DNA of 64,000 bases from Halorubrum trapanicum. Its GTDB lineage: Archaea > Halobacteriota > Halobacteria > Halobacteriales > Haloferacaceae. The translations under genes were made by a program, and so were the position numbers. This document shows, one piece after another, positions 52,584 to 61,391 of the stretch; the stretch's first letter is position 1, and every line of letters starts with the position of its first letter. The notes beneath the pieces were generated by a model. That model was not told the DNA's origin. It did no database searches and saw nothing but the letters and a program-made list of their open reading frames with translations. The stretch is taken from positions 1-64,000 of the forward strand of contig NZ_JAGGKE010000013.1 of the NCBI RefSeq assembly GCF_017873555.1. The letters are read 5' to 3'.

Positions 52584-52794
52584 GCACAAGTATCAAACAC
52601 GTTAGACGCTCGGCCTACAGGCGCACCACCACCTTATTATATTGTTCTCAAGAACTGCTCAAGTGGATCCAGACACAGGGGCTTGCTACCGATGGCCGGT
52701 CGGTTCACTGTACAGGATACTGGTAAGTCCCATCCGTCTCGTGACTGATCACGCAACAAGCCGGCTGCGTGGTTCATGTTCGGGTGTATCATCT

Positions 52795-53769
52795 CTACTC
52801 GCTGAAAGCACCCGCCACGAGCAGTGGGAAGACGAGCGTCGCCTCTGCTTCGACCTGCGTATAATTTGTCCGGTCATCATCTTTGATCTTCCCCCACGAT
52901 ACTGCCTCGTTCGGGGGTGCGCCAGAGAGTGACCCATCCCCTTCCATACCGGTCGAGATATAGACGACGTAATCGGCCCCACCGCGGAACAAGTTCGTCA
53001 TAATCGCGTGGTGTTTCGGCACGCCACCTCCAACTGCGATCAGACCCGTCGTATCGGCGAGCATTCCGTCCTCAATGAGCGAGTCGTAATCGTCGAGAAT
53101 CTCGATTCCGACCTCCGAATCGTACCCCTGTCGGTAATAGTAGAGAAAATTCCCAACCTCGGAATCCGTCAGTGCCGGACAGTAGACGGGAACATCATTG
53201 TCCGCTGCTTGTTTCAGAACCGAATCCTGATCGTCGAGTGTCTCCCCTAACTCTCGGGCAAACGATGTCGGCGTCCGAACCTTTTCCTCAGCGAAGAACT
53301 CCTCGAAGAAGTCGTATAGGTACTCCTCCAACCAAACGTAACGGTTGGAAGGGACGAACAGATTCCCAAGACGGTTGATTCCCTGTTCCCGGAGAACTGC
53401 TTCATCCGCATCCCACTCTCCCATTTTGAACGGCTTCGCCGTTTTGATAACATCCTCCGCCAGCGATCCCGCGGTCGTGATAAGCACGTCGACGTACCCT
53501 TCACGAACGAGGTAGGCGACGACTTCACGCAATCCCGACGAAATGATATTCGACGTGCATGTGAGATAGATCGTGGCATCGGCGTCTTGCATTTGCTCGG
53601 CGATGTCGATGGCCTCTGCGAGTTGCGTCGCCTGAAAGCCCGTCGTTGCATACGCTTCCAGCATCTCCTGAAAATCGAATTCGCCACGGAAGTCGTAGCC
53701 CTGCACGTCTGGCGTGGTCAACTCTTCAGCACTTCCCGGAACAACGTGGTCGTGAGACTCCTCGTCCAT
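52795..53769 (-). CDS. dys: Deoxyhypusine synthase family enzyme
   Basis: 324 residues from ATG 53769. Family features: TIYLTCTSNIISSGLREVV, LITTAGSLAEDVIKTAKPF (NAD binding), VPVYCPALTDSEVG, GGGVPKHHAIMTNLFRGGADYVVYI, and the catalytic Lys in EAVSWGKIKDDD. It transfers the aminobutyl group of spermidine (or agmatine in some archaea) to aIF5A. Every key residue seems present. The N-terminal part is acidic. Its neighbours are unrelated: a dead hemD and an IS-type hairpin. Whether another copy exists elsewhere cannot be seen here. Confidence 0.88.
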   Translation of the reverse strand: MDEESHDHVVPGSAEELTTPDVQGYDFRGEFDFQEMLEAYATTGFQATQLAEAIDIAEQMQDADATIYLTCTSNIISSGLREVVAYLVREGYVDVLITTAGSLAEDVIKTAKPFKMGEWDADEAVLREQGINRLGNLFVPSNRYVWLEEYLYDFFEEFFAEEKVRTPTSFARELGETLDDQDSVLKQAADNDVPVYCPALTDSEVGNFLYYYRQGYDSEVGIEILDDYDSLIEDGMLADTTGLIAVGGGVPKHHAIMTNLFRGGADYVVYISTGMEGDGSLSGAPPNEAVSWGKIKDDDRTNYTQVEAEATLVFPLLVAGAFSE

Positions 53770-53860
53770 ACCGGCAATTAGCAGGATGCCGGTTTGAATC
53801 GTTCGAGACGGGTCGCCGATTCTCGATACACACAAGTCCAGCATCAGCTAACTGTTCAAT

Positions 53861-54598
53861 ATGTCCCAGCCGACGGTGGCTGTTCTCCGACCCGACGACA
53901 GCCGTATCGTTGAGGCGGTCGAGTATCTCCAGTCACTCGATGTATCCCCGATTCCAGACCCAATGCTGGCAATCACACCGACCGGTCAGGTTCCCCCAAC
54001 ATGCGGACTACTGTATCTTCACAAGCGAGACCGGTGTCGATCTAGCTGCGACAGCGGGATGGAAACAACGAGGCACCACTGTTTGTGCTGTCGGAGATCA
54101 GACTGCAACCGCATTATGCAATCGGGGCTATTCAGTCGATATCGTTCCATCGACGTTCACATCCACAGGACTCGTCGACGAGTTATCTACTGAAGTCGAG
54201 GGCCAAACCGTTGAACTTGCTCGGAGTGCACACGGCAGCGAAGTACTTGTTGAAGGACTGGAAGCAGCTGGTGGAATTGTCAGCGAAACAGCCTTATATC
54301 GCCTGAAACGACCGGAGACTGCGGGACAGTCGGTTTCACTTGCGGTAGACGGTAAGCTGGACGGTATACTGTTCACCTCGCCAAAGACGATAGAGCACTT
54401 CGTTCAAATTGCGACTGAACGTGACGCTGTCGCTGCACTCCAACGCGAGCTAGAGGAGACGATTGTTGGAGCGATAGGAGCACAACAAAACGTGCTGTCG
54501 ACAAGCATGGGATCGCTGTTGATGTTATGCCGGATACAGTGGGGTTCACACAGCTTGCCGAGGTCACCGTACGTCGAATTCTGGATACCCACCAATGA
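53861..54598 (+). pseudogene. hemD: Decayed uroporphyrinogen-III synthase
   Basis: Starts normally (MSQPTVAVLRPDDSRIVEAVEYLQSL). It shifts frame around 53985-53995 into CIFTSETGVDLAATAGWKQR, the longest conserved part (TVCAVGDQTATALCNRGYSVDIVP; LDGILFTSPKTIEHF; GAIGAQQN). It then shifts again near 54500 into GIAVDVMPDTVGFTQLAEVTVRRI, the family C-terminus. At least two frameshifts disable it. It must be supplemented by another hemD copy if the host makes heme. Confidence 0.8.
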
Positions 54599-54637
54599 AC
54601 ACATTCCGTCTCCAATCTGTTAGCTGACTTTGAGTGT

Positions 54638-55804
54638 TCACTGACGTCTCACCGTAAACCACGTTACTCCGATCAAGAAGGCAGCGGCACCAGACACTAA
54701 CAGGGTTTGACGATAGCCGAACAGTGCTGCAGCCCCGACACTAAGCGGCGGACCGACCGTCGTGCCGAGTCTGAGAACACTTGTCCGAATACTCATAATG
54801 CTCCCGCGGAATTCGTCCGGTGCTCGTTCGTTGAGTGCCGTATCCGTAATCGGCTCTGCAAGTCCTTGACCAAGTCCGAATAGAAGGAGTGCACCAGCAA
54901 CTACGTATATAGAGTCTGCGACGGCGACGCCGACGAGTCCGATCCCGTAACTCACGAATCCGAGCGCGATCGATTGGAAGCTCGTGAGCGACCGAAGCAC
55001 GCGATCACCTTGCATTGCTGTCGCTCCCATCGTAACCGCGGGTAATCCCACGAGAAGGCCGATACTCGCTGATGAGAGGTGATATTCGTTGGCGAGCAGG
55101 AATGGAACGGCGGTGAGTTGCGCGCCGTAGAGGATGACGAAAATACCGAAGATAGCGAGATAGAGCACGACGAAGGGGGTCATCGATGTGGGTCCGGTGA
55201 GGAATGCACGGATACTCGAATTCGTATTGTTCTCGTCGCGCTGTGGCTCCTCGAGCAAGGTTATGCCGGGTACAGCGACGAGCAGCGCGAGGAGAAAACA
55301 CGCGAAGGGAGCCGACCAAGCGACTGTCGCCAGCGCACCGCCGAGTAACGGATAGCCAGCAGCACCCACCGCGAGAATCGCCGCGTTGGTCCCAATTAGC
55401 ACTCGTCGTTGTTCACCGGAATAGAGGTCGCCGAGGAGCGTGACCGTGAGCATCGCAATCGCACTACTCGCCGCCCCTTGGATGGCTCGCAGGACCAAGA
55501 TCAGGGTGAAGTCGGAAATGAAGATGATACCGCCCCCACTGAGTCCGAAGACAACAAGCGCCGGGATTAGAATCGGTTTTCGACCGATGCGGTCAGTTAG
55601 CAGTCCAATCGGGAGAGTGAGAAAGATCCCGGGGAGCGTGAACGCCGACAGCAAGAGGCTGGCCTGTGCCTCCGAAATGTTCCATGCCTCCTGGACCGCT
55701 GGGAGTACAGGGCTGATGAGTGAGACACCCATGACAGCGACGAGCGTACTCGCGAAAATCACGGCTGTTGCTGGCGAGTTCCGGAGTTTCCGTATCCATT
55801 CCAT
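54638..55804 (-). CDS. MFS transporter, drug-exporter-like
   Basis: 388 residues from ATG 55804. The frame further upstream adds a charged non-membrane stretch. Twelve helices. GLLTDRIGRKPILIPALVVFGLSG is motif A, and RAIQGAASSAIAMLTVTLLGDL resembles the motif C area of drug:H+ antiporters. The substrate is unknown. It is transcribed toward the dead hemD and stands alone. Confidence 0.85.
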   Translation of the reverse strand: MEWIRKLRNSPATAVIFASTLVAVMGVSLISPVLPAVQEAWNISEAQASLLLSAFTLPGIFLTLPIGLLTDRIGRKPILIPALVVFGLSGGGIIFISDFTLILVLRAIQGAASSAIAMLTVTLLGDLYSGEQRRVLIGTNAAILAVGAAGYPLLGGALATVAWSAPFACFLLALLVAVPGITLLEEPQRDENNTNSSIRAFLTGPTSMTPFVVLYLAIFGIFVILYGAQLTAVPFLLANEYHLSSASIGLLVGLPAVTMGATAMQGDRVLRSLTSFQSIALGFVSYGIGLVGVAVADSIYVVAGALLLFGLGQGLAEPITDTALNERAPDEFRGSIMSIRTSVLRLGTTVGPPLSVGAAALFGYRQTLLVSGAAAFLIGVTWFTVRRQ

Positions 55805-55904
55805 TCGCTCTATTACTCTTTCGGTGAGCGCTCCCCGTAAGTCATCCGCTATGGGGGAGTGGTCGCCCTGAATCAGAACCGGAGGACGTTCACGGTGAGC
55901 CAAT

Positions 55905-56036
55905 TATGTTCACAAGCCCAAAGACGCAGATTATTACAAACGGTGTAGGTGAAAGCCACGTGGTTTGACATCCAAGCAATTCACCACGGAGTGTGACTAC
56001 ACTGGGCATCGGACGTCCGGGAAGAAATTATCACCA
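55905..56036. other. Short intergenic region
   Basis: No gene or repeat recognised between the MFS gene and the relic at 56037. Confidence 0.3.
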
Positions 56037-56244
56037 TGACTGAGCTCCTTGAGGAGACGTACGTTGCGGCGCTGCAGCGTGATTTCGTAGATGTTTCCCC
56101 GGAGGCATGCTCGTAGGTGTGGTTCGACGACCACCCTGCTGGTTTAGAACAACAACCGACGAAAACTACCCCTCAGTTAGCCCTCCGCCGGATCTCCTCG
56201 ACGAGTTCAAACAGTTGCACGACGGACAGTACCGACTCTCGTGA
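56037..56244 (+). pseudogene. Frameshifted fragment of a small haloarchaeal protein (DUF488-like)
   Basis: MTELLEETYVAALQRDFVDV runs in one frame to a stop. One base later the other frame continues LVGVVRRPPCWFRTTTDENYP and PPPDLLDEFKQLHDGQYRLS. VGVVRRP-x-WF followed by DEN-P and LLDEFK is, from memory, the start of small haloarchaeal DUF488-like proteins. The 3' half is absent, so this is a relic. Confidence 0.5.
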
Positions 56245-56261
56245 CCGGCTGGATCCGTCAC

Positions 56262-57032
56262 TCACCGCTGCGTCTGGCCACCATCGACGGGAAGCGCGTG
56301 CCCAGTGACGAACGAAGCGTCGTCCGAGCAGAGCCACACGATCACGCTCGCCACTTCGGCGGGATCGGCCGGTCGACCCATCGGCACGCCGGCGGTGACT
56401 TCATCCTGCTCCTCGGGAGACATCGACTGGAGGGCACGTGTGTTAACGATTGTCGGACAGACTGCATTAACTCTGATACCGTCTGCGGCGAATTCGAGCG
56501 TGACCGACCGCGTGAGCCCGACAACGCCGTGTTTGCTCGCGCTGTAGGGCGTCCGACCGGGACTGCCCCGTATCCCGGCGTGTGAGGCAGTGTTGACGAT
56601 AGCCCCGCCACCGGAGTCCAGAAGAGCCGGTATCTCATGTTTCAGCCCGAGCCACACGCCTTTCTGGGAGATGCTGGTGACGCGGTCCCAATCCTGCTCG
56701 GAGATGTCGGTTACTGGCGCGGGATCGGCTCCGGTGGCGACGTTGTTCACTGCGAAATCGAGGCGGCCATACTCTTCAAGCGCACGCTCAATCATCGCCT
56801 TGACCTCAGTGGAGTCGCTGACATCAGTGCGGACGAACGTTGCGTTCCCGCCGTCGTTTTCGATGCGGCTGACTGTCTCTCCGCCAGCCTCGTCGTCGAT
56901 ATCCACGACAACGACATCGGCTCCCTCGTCGGCGAATCGCTCCGCAGTCGCTCTGCCGATCCCCGACCCCGCACCCGCTACCAACGCGACACCGTCACTA
57001 AAGTTCCGCGAAATGCTGCTGAAAGACACCAT
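56262..57032 (-). CDS. Short-chain dehydrogenase/reductase
   Basis: 256 residues. Rossmann motif GAGSGIGRATAERFADEGADVVVVDIDD, with acidic residues after strand 2 that favour NAD+. NNVATG structural motif, catalytic Ser in IVNTASHAG and Tyr/Lys in PYSASKHGVV. Typical classical SDR length. The substrate is not predictable; glucose dehydrogenase- or 3-oxoacyl-ACP reductase-like members look the same. Monocistronic. Confidence 0.88.
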   Translation of the reverse strand: MVSFSSISRNFSDGVALVAGAGSGIGRATAERFADEGADVVVVDIDDEAGGETVSRIENDGGNATFVRTDVSDSTEVKAMIERALEEYGRLDFAVNNVATGADPAPVTDISEQDWDRVTSISQKGVWLGLKHEIPALLDSGGGAIVNTASHAGIRGSPGRTPYSASKHGVVGLTRSVTLEFAADGIRVNAVCPTIVNTRALQSMSPEEQDEVTAGVPMGRPADPAEVASVIVWLCSDDASFVTGHALPVDGGQTQR

Positions 57033-57193
57033 TTATAACCTTCGCCGGAGCGTCCGATACCCGTGAAATCCGCCACCGTGTACCGAAATTACAGAGTCGT
57101 GAAATCTAGTGAGAACACTGGAAAACCGGTGTGGAGGTGGGGGTCTGGCGATGATCCCAATGTCCTACTATCTGCGTTTCATAGGTACTGGCA

Positions 57194-57427
57194 ATGGCGA
57201 ATTCGCGGCGGCCCATCGCACCAGCTGAAGAAAATGTCCTCAATCATCTTGAGGCATATCTCGAAGAACTGGGCGATACCAACCCGCTTACGCGTGAGAT
57301 AGCTATCACATACCTCGAAGATCACGGAATCAAGCCTGCCGACGGACGCGATATAATCAAACAGCTACTCCTGAAGGGGTATCTGTATGAGGTTGGTGAC
57401 GAAATTCGGATTCCACCACGCTCGTGA
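57194..57427 (+). CDS. Small winged-helix-like protein
   Basis: 77 residues: EENVLNHLEAYLEELGDTNPLTREIAITYLEDHGIKPADGRDIIKQLLLKGYLYEVGDEIRI. This reads as three helices followed by a wing (GYLYEVGDEIRIPPR). It could bind DNA or nucleic-acid proteins, resembling the C-terminal wing of replication or regulator factors, but no family match is certain. It stands alone, 160 bases upstream of padR. Confidence 0.6.
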   Translation: MANSRRPIAPAEENVLNHLEAYLEELGDTNPLTREIAITYLEDHGIKPADGRDIIKQLLLKGYLYEVGDEIRIPPRS

Positions 57428-57582
57428 CGAGTTGGTACGTCTGTTGTCTATCAGACTCTTCTCTCTCTCTTATCGCTAGTTCACGCCTGTACCAAACACA
57501 ACAGATCTTCCCCAGATGGTTCGTTACTTCCGATATACCAGAAATCGATAGTATTTCATGAATATAACTCGAGACGCGAACG

Positions 57583-57864
57583 ATGTACGATCTCACTGGC
57601 TTTCAGCGCGATCTCCTGTATGTTATTGCCGGGCTTGAGGACCCACACGGGCTCGCAATCAAAGACGAACTCGAAGACTACTACGAAAAAGAGATCCATC
57701 ACGGGCGGCTGTATCCAAATCTCGACACACTTGTCGAGAAGGGGCTGGTCGAAAAAAGTCAGCGTGATCGACGAACTAACGAGTATACCACCACTCGTCG
57801 AGGAACTCGAGAGATCGAGGCCCGAGTAGAGTGGGAAAACCAGTACATCGATCACGCAAACTGA
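57583..57864 (+). CDS. PadR-family transcriptional regulator
   Basis: 93 residues: FQRDLLYVIAGLEDPHGLAIKDELEDYYEKEIHHGRLYPNLDTLVEKGLVEKSQRDRRTNEYTTTRRGTREI, an intact winged helix. HGRLYPNLDTLVEKGLV is the recognition helix and wing typical of the small PadR group. The ligand is unknown. TATTTCATGAATA lies just upstream (57552-57564). A MITE follows immediately after its stop. Confidence 0.85.
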   Translation: MYDLTGFQRDLLYVIAGLEDPHGLAIKDELEDYYEKEIHHGRLYPNLDTLVEKGLVEKSQRDRRTNEYTTTRRGTREIEARVEWENQYIDHAN

Positions 57865-57870
57865 CACCCC

Positions 57871-58091
57871 ATCCGTCTTTAGTTAATACTATCAGTAATA
57901 CTCGGTAGCCGTGGTTTTCGCCCAAATACGGCCTAGCCACACCAGCTACGGCAATAGAAGGGCGTTTGTGATGGTTACTTATCGCTCGATCTCGCCAGTA
58001 CTGGTGTCTCATCTGTATCTTCTCCCGCCTCTAATACTGACAAGCATACTTTTGAGAATTGTATCACTCTCAAGCTTAACTAAAGACGAAT
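57871..58091. mobile_element. MITE, family copy 3 (221 bp)
   Basis: Ends ATCCGTCTTTAGTTAA and TTAACTAAAGACGAAT. Inner blocks related to copy 2 (AGTAATACT near the left end; CTAATACTGACA against CTAATACTCTTAGACA near the right). No clear target duplication. It interrupts a halocyanin gene whose last codons follow at 58092. Confidence 0.85.
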
Positions 58092-58166
58092 GGTCTGGCA
58101 CCTATACGTACGTCTGTACACCGCATGAGGTGGTCGGCATGAAGGGTGCCATTCACGTAGAGTTAT
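58092..58166 (+). pseudogene. 3' fragment of a halocyanin (blue copper protein)
   Basis: Directly after the MITE: GTYTYVCTPHEVVGMKGAIHVE. C-x2-H-x4-M is the C-terminal type 1 copper loop of halocyanins and plastocyanins, preceded by the typical GTY-YV-C strand. The preceding domain is absent in this window and the MITE sits where it should be. The reading frame runs on beyond the usual C-terminus into non-family sequence. Confidence 0.75.
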
Positions 58167-58271
58167 CTTCTCTCCGCCCTGATGACGAGGTCTTAGCCTT
58201 ACTATTTCCAGCCGGCGAAAACGCTACGAGACCATCGGGTGACCGCTCTCTTCTACCCGAGATAGCGTCCG

Positions 58272-59456
58272 TCACACGGACTCCCGAGCCGGTTCCTCCG
58301 TCGGATCGATGCTGAAAAACACCCGTCCGAGTGCCCGTGCCATTCCGACAAGCGTCAGCGCCCACACCACCAGCGCAAACCAACTCCAGTACACAGGCAC
58401 GACGGAAAGCAGTCCGAAGGTTCCAATCCCGGCGAGATTCAGCGTACACGCCGTGTACATCCCCATCGGGAACACCCGCCCCCACGCAGTCGGCGAGTAC
58501 GTGTGAACCCCCCTACCGAATCCGAGCCGCAACCACGGGGCCACAATCACCCAAATTGGCGGTCGGCCGTCGACCCCATCGGTGAGGAACTTCCAGACGT
58601 CAATCGCGAGCAGCAGGGGGATCCACCAAGAGGCGATCGCCCACGCGAGGAACGTTACGCCGACTATCACTGGTGCATACGGTTCCCAGCCTTGAAACGC
58701 CACCAGCCCCGGGCCGAGCGTCGTCCCCGCGAGCGTCGTGATCGCCGCCGCGCCCATCGTGATCCAATACGGGCCGGTCCAATCGTCCGGGCGGATGGGG
58801 CCATCGAGGAGTCGATAGCTGACGACAGTAACGACGACGAAGTAGAGGACATACCCAGAGCCGAAGTAGCTCATGCTCAACAGGACGACTACGTTTCCGT
58901 ACCCTGCCAGCGGTTCAGCAAGCAACCCGCCGAGGACTGCGAGCGACTGCATGCAGACGATCACGAGCAAGAAGGCGCCGTCGATCCGCTCGCTCACACC
59001 CGCCTTTCCCGTGCCGATGATCTCGGTTACAAACAGGTAGTACAGCAGCAGTGGCGTGGCGACGACGGTCACGCCCCACATCGCGGCCGCCACCGCGACA
59101 ATATCGAAGAACAGCAGAAACTGAACCCCGATGGTATTCGTGGCAACAATGAAGGTCAGCGTGCCCCAGTGTCGGTCTCGGTTCCGTAGATCGGCGAGCG
59201 TGCGTTTGGGAAAGGCCGCAGCTCGAACTGCGAACAGCGCAAGCAACAACGCGTAACAGGCGACGTTGAACACCGCTAGCGGCCGCGCGATAATTGTGAT
59301 ACCCAGCTCGAAGAAGGAAATTGAGACGATCCCAGTCGACATGACGAATCCGAAGTATGCCGGGTCGAGTATCTTGAGAGCGCTACCGAGAGAGGCAGCG
59401 AGTGTCTCCCTGTTAACAGAGGTAGACCGGTCGTCGATTCCGGATGAATTGGTCAT
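58272..59456 (-). CDS. TDT-family (TehA/SLAC1-like) transporter
   Basis: 394 residues, ten helices. DPAYFGFVMSTGIVSISFFELG is the signature start of the tellurite-resistance/dicarboxylate transporter family, and SPTAWGRVFPMGMYTACT matches the family's later FPMG element. The family includes anion channels and malate or sulfite exporters. The substrate here is unclear. Its promoter region lies near 59457-59540, back to back with the hemoglobin gene. Confidence 0.85.
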   Translation of the reverse strand: MTNSSGIDDRSTSVNRETLAASLGSALKILDPAYFGFVMSTGIVSISFFELGITIIARPLAVFNVACYALLLALFAVRAAAFPKRTLADLRNRDRHWGTLTFIVATNTIGVQFLLFFDIVAVAAAMWGVTVVATPLLLYYLFVTEIIGTGKAGVSERIDGAFLLVIVCMQSLAVLGGLLAEPLAGYGNVVVLLSMSYFGSGYVLYFVVVTVVSYRLLDGPIRPDDWTGPYWITMGAAAITTLAGTTLGPGLVAFQGWEPYAPVIVGVTFLAWAIASWWIPLLLAIDVWKFLTDGVDGRPPIWVIVAPWLRLGFGRGVHTYSPTAWGRVFPMGMYTACTLNLAGIGTFGLLSVVPVYWSWFALVVWALTLVGMARALGRVFFSIDPTEEPARESV

Positions 59457-59570
59457 TTCAGTCGCTCAAAGTGGGGGTCGATCCCACCGTATTGTCGGAT
59501 TTTGGCCGGGCGGATGGTAAATGGGTACCGTTACGAGATCACACCTAACCACATCCCGGAAGACATTCAC

Positions 59571-59582
59571 CGAACATGTTCT
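59571..59582. promoter_or_regulatory. Palindrome CGAACATGTTCT upstream of hemoglobin
   Basis: One mismatch from CGAACATGTTCG. Centre is about 36 bases upstream of the first GTG of the hemoglobin gene and just before TATA-like TTATTCTT (59587-59594), the position of an archaeal activator site. Confidence 0.55.
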
Positions 59583-59612
59583 TTCGGAGCAGTCTTATTC
59601 TTGAGATATTAA

Positions 59613-59987
59613 GTGACAGTAGTGGCGAAAACGCAAACAATCTACGCAAGGATCGGCGGAAATGAAGCTGTCGAATCTGTCGTGGCCGATTTTTATGATC
59701 GTGTCTTCTCAGATTCACTTCTTCAGCCGTATTTCGAAGATATCGACCGTGATGCGCTGTACGCTCACCAAGTACAATTCATAAGTGCCGTAGCAGGCGG
59801 CCCGGTATCATACGACGGCGCCGATATGCAGGCTGCTCACGAGGGAATGGGAATCACCGGGGAAGCCTTCGGTCGCGTTGCGACATACCTCGCCGAAGCG
59901 CTCAGAGAGAACGGTGTCACCGAGGACGACGTCGACGCGATCCTCGATGAAGTCGGTGCGCTCAAGCCGGATGTCGTGGCCCAGTAA
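59613..59987 (+). CDS. Truncated hemoglobin, group 1-like
   Basis: 124 residues. IYARIGGNEAVESVVADFYDRVFSDSLLQPYFEDID, then YAHQVQFISAVAGGP and MQAAHEGMGITGEAFGRV, which includes the proximal-His region. The 2-on-2 globin fold is complete. Such globins bind O2 and detoxify NO. No ATG is near the start; GTG 59613 or 59622 initiates. The upstream palindrome suggests control by an anaerobic or NO-responsive regulator such as the one at 60515. Confidence 0.88.
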   Translation: MTVVAKTQTIYARIGGNEAVESVVADFYDRVFSDSLLQPYFEDIDRDALYAHQVQFISAVAGGPVSYDGADMQAAHEGMGITGEAFGRVATYLAEALRENGVTEDDVDAILDEVGALKPDVVAQ

Positions 59988-60032
59988 ACGCATGTAAGTC
60001 GAGAGGTCTTTCTGAGGAGCTTTTTTCACAAC

Positions 60033-60374
60033 TCACTGCTGGACGCGATACACGTAGCCGCCACAACCGCACTGATCGACGACGCTGGTCTCTGCGTCCG
60101 GGTAGTGGTCGTGGATCGGCGCCTCAAGGTACTCCTCGGGAGTGCCGTGGTTCGGATGCGTGACGAGGTTGACGTGGTAGTCAGGTTCCGTCTGATTGAT
60201 CGCCGCAAGGGCGTGCTCGATTAGCGTCTCTCGATCGTCAGCGTACCGTTCCTGTTCGAGGTTTGCGGACCACGACGCATCATGCTCCTCATCGAGAAAT
60301 GAGGGTGCCAACTCGTTGGTTTCGGAGGCAGCCGTGGTACGTTCGCGGTCTGATTGCTGGTTCCGTGTGGACAT
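60033..60374 (-). CDS. CGCGG-type RiPP precursor candidate
   Basis: 113 residues from ATG 60374. A hydrophilic acidic leader-like body is followed by QCGCGGYVYRVQQ at the extreme C-terminus. A C-terminal CGCGG motif marks a haloarchaeal family described as probably modified by a radical-SAM enzyme. Here no radical-SAM gene is visible in the window. The N-terminal two thirds is Ser/Glu/Asp-rich (NELAPSFLDEEHDAS). The gene is divergent from a site at 60413-60424. It lies between a hemoglobin and an HTH_10 regulator. Confidence 0.65.
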   Translation of the reverse strand: MSTRNQQSDRERTTAASETNELAPSFLDEEHDASWSANLEQERYADDRETLIEHALAAINQTEPDYHVNLVTHPNHGTPEEYLEAPIHDHYPDAETSVVDQCGCGGYVYRVQQ

Positions 60375-60412
60375 GAGAATATGTATGAGACGGACACGCC
60401 TCCATGTCTGTG

Positions 60413-60424
60413 CGAACATGTTCG
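60413..60424. promoter_or_regulatory. Perfect palindrome CGAACATGTTCG
   Basis: A perfect 12-bp palindrome centred about 44 bases upstream of the CGCGG precursor start (60374, minus strand), in an activator-like position. It also lies 90 bases beyond the stop of the HTH_10 regulator. Near copies at 59571-59582 and 22120-22131. Confidence 0.65.
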
Positions 60425-60514
60425 CTACGTTCCGCTTTGCGGAGAGCCAGGTCGGGGGTCACGGGTGCAATCCCGACGACCTCCCATTCGTCACGAATCG
60501 TTGAGACCGACGCT

Positions 60515-61186
60515 CTACGTATCGGTGTCTGTGCCGGGATCGAATTCGAGCGGATTTCGAGGGAGATCGTCGACGAACTCCCGGACGATCGTTCGTTCCA
60601 CGCGTTGGAGTGTCTCGCTGCACGTGGATTTCGCGATCCCGACGTGTTCGGCGACCTCTGTCAACGTACAGGTGCGTGGCACGTCGTAGTAACCGCGTTC
60701 GACCGCCTCGAACAACAGCTCTCGCTGCCGCTCGGTGAGCGATTCAGCCGGGTTCAGCCGCTGTTGAACGTACTCGACATCGAACTCCGCACCGACGCCT
60801 CGAAGCATCTTCCCGAAGTCGGCGATGCGCTCGTGGGCGCCGGTGACGTCGATTCGGGCCACTCCGTTCTCGATCTCAACGGGCATCTCGATCGGGATGC
60901 CGGCCTGCCGTGCAGCCGCCATCAACAGCGGTGCATGTGCCTCGACTTGGACGGTGGCAACCCCGTCACTCAACGCCATTACCGAGACTTCCTCGATCGT
61001 GTCGTGGACCGTTATCGCGTCCAGAATTTCATCAATATCGTCAGCGGTGATCTTCACGAGCGCGAACCCCGCACCGTCTCCGGGGGTCGCACTGAGTACC
61101 TGAATCCGTGCTTCCGGGAAGTCCCGAGAGACCTCACCGACCCACGGTCCGTCTGGGAGATCAACGTTGAGTCGAGCCTGTGCCAT
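60515..61186 (-). CDS. HTH_10 (Bat/DmsR/NarO-like) transcription regulator
   Basis: 223 residues from ATG 61186. The N-terminal ~150 residues form the ligand- or signal-sensing domain of small bacterioopsin-activator-like regulators (VQVEAHAPLLMAAARQAGIPIEMPVEI). The C-terminal HTH_10 reads LTERQRELLFEAVERGYYDVPRTCTLTEVAEHVGIAKSTCSETLQRVERTIV. Small regulators of this type (DmsR, NarO) control anaerobic respiration in Haloferax. It has only one Cys (in the HTH) here, so a metal cluster like that proposed for NarO is not obvious. It is expected to act on the neighbouring CGAACATGTTCG sites. Confidence 0.85.
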   Translation of the reverse strand: MAQARLNVDLPDGPWVGEVSRDFPEARIQVLSATPGDGAGFALVKITADDIDEILDAITVHDTIEEVSVMALSDGVATVQVEAHAPLLMAAARQAGIPIEMPVEIENGVARIDVTGAHERIADFGKMLRGVGAEFDVEYVQQRLNPAESLTERQRELLFEAVERGYYDVPRTCTLTEVAEHVGIAKSTCSETLQRVERTIVREFVDDLPRNPLEFDPGTDTDT

Positions 61187-61391
61187 ATTCACCATTCGCT
61201 GTCACCGGGGAAATGGATTCGTCTTCGTACCCCGATCTCAGTGGATATCGGTTCGTCAGATCGGAGGCGAACGGAGACTCTCACGTGGATTTGGAGATGA
61301 GTGCCGCTTCGTATCCCACGGAGTGAGAGTCATCCTATCCCTTTTCGGTCTTTCTGCGAGAATATGAGAACACACCGGAATATCGATTACC

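Noticed and set aside
57871..58091. Target duplication of MITE copy 3
   Set aside because: CTGACACC and CTGGCACC occur near the two borders but are not adjacent to the ends or identical, so no duplication is claimed.
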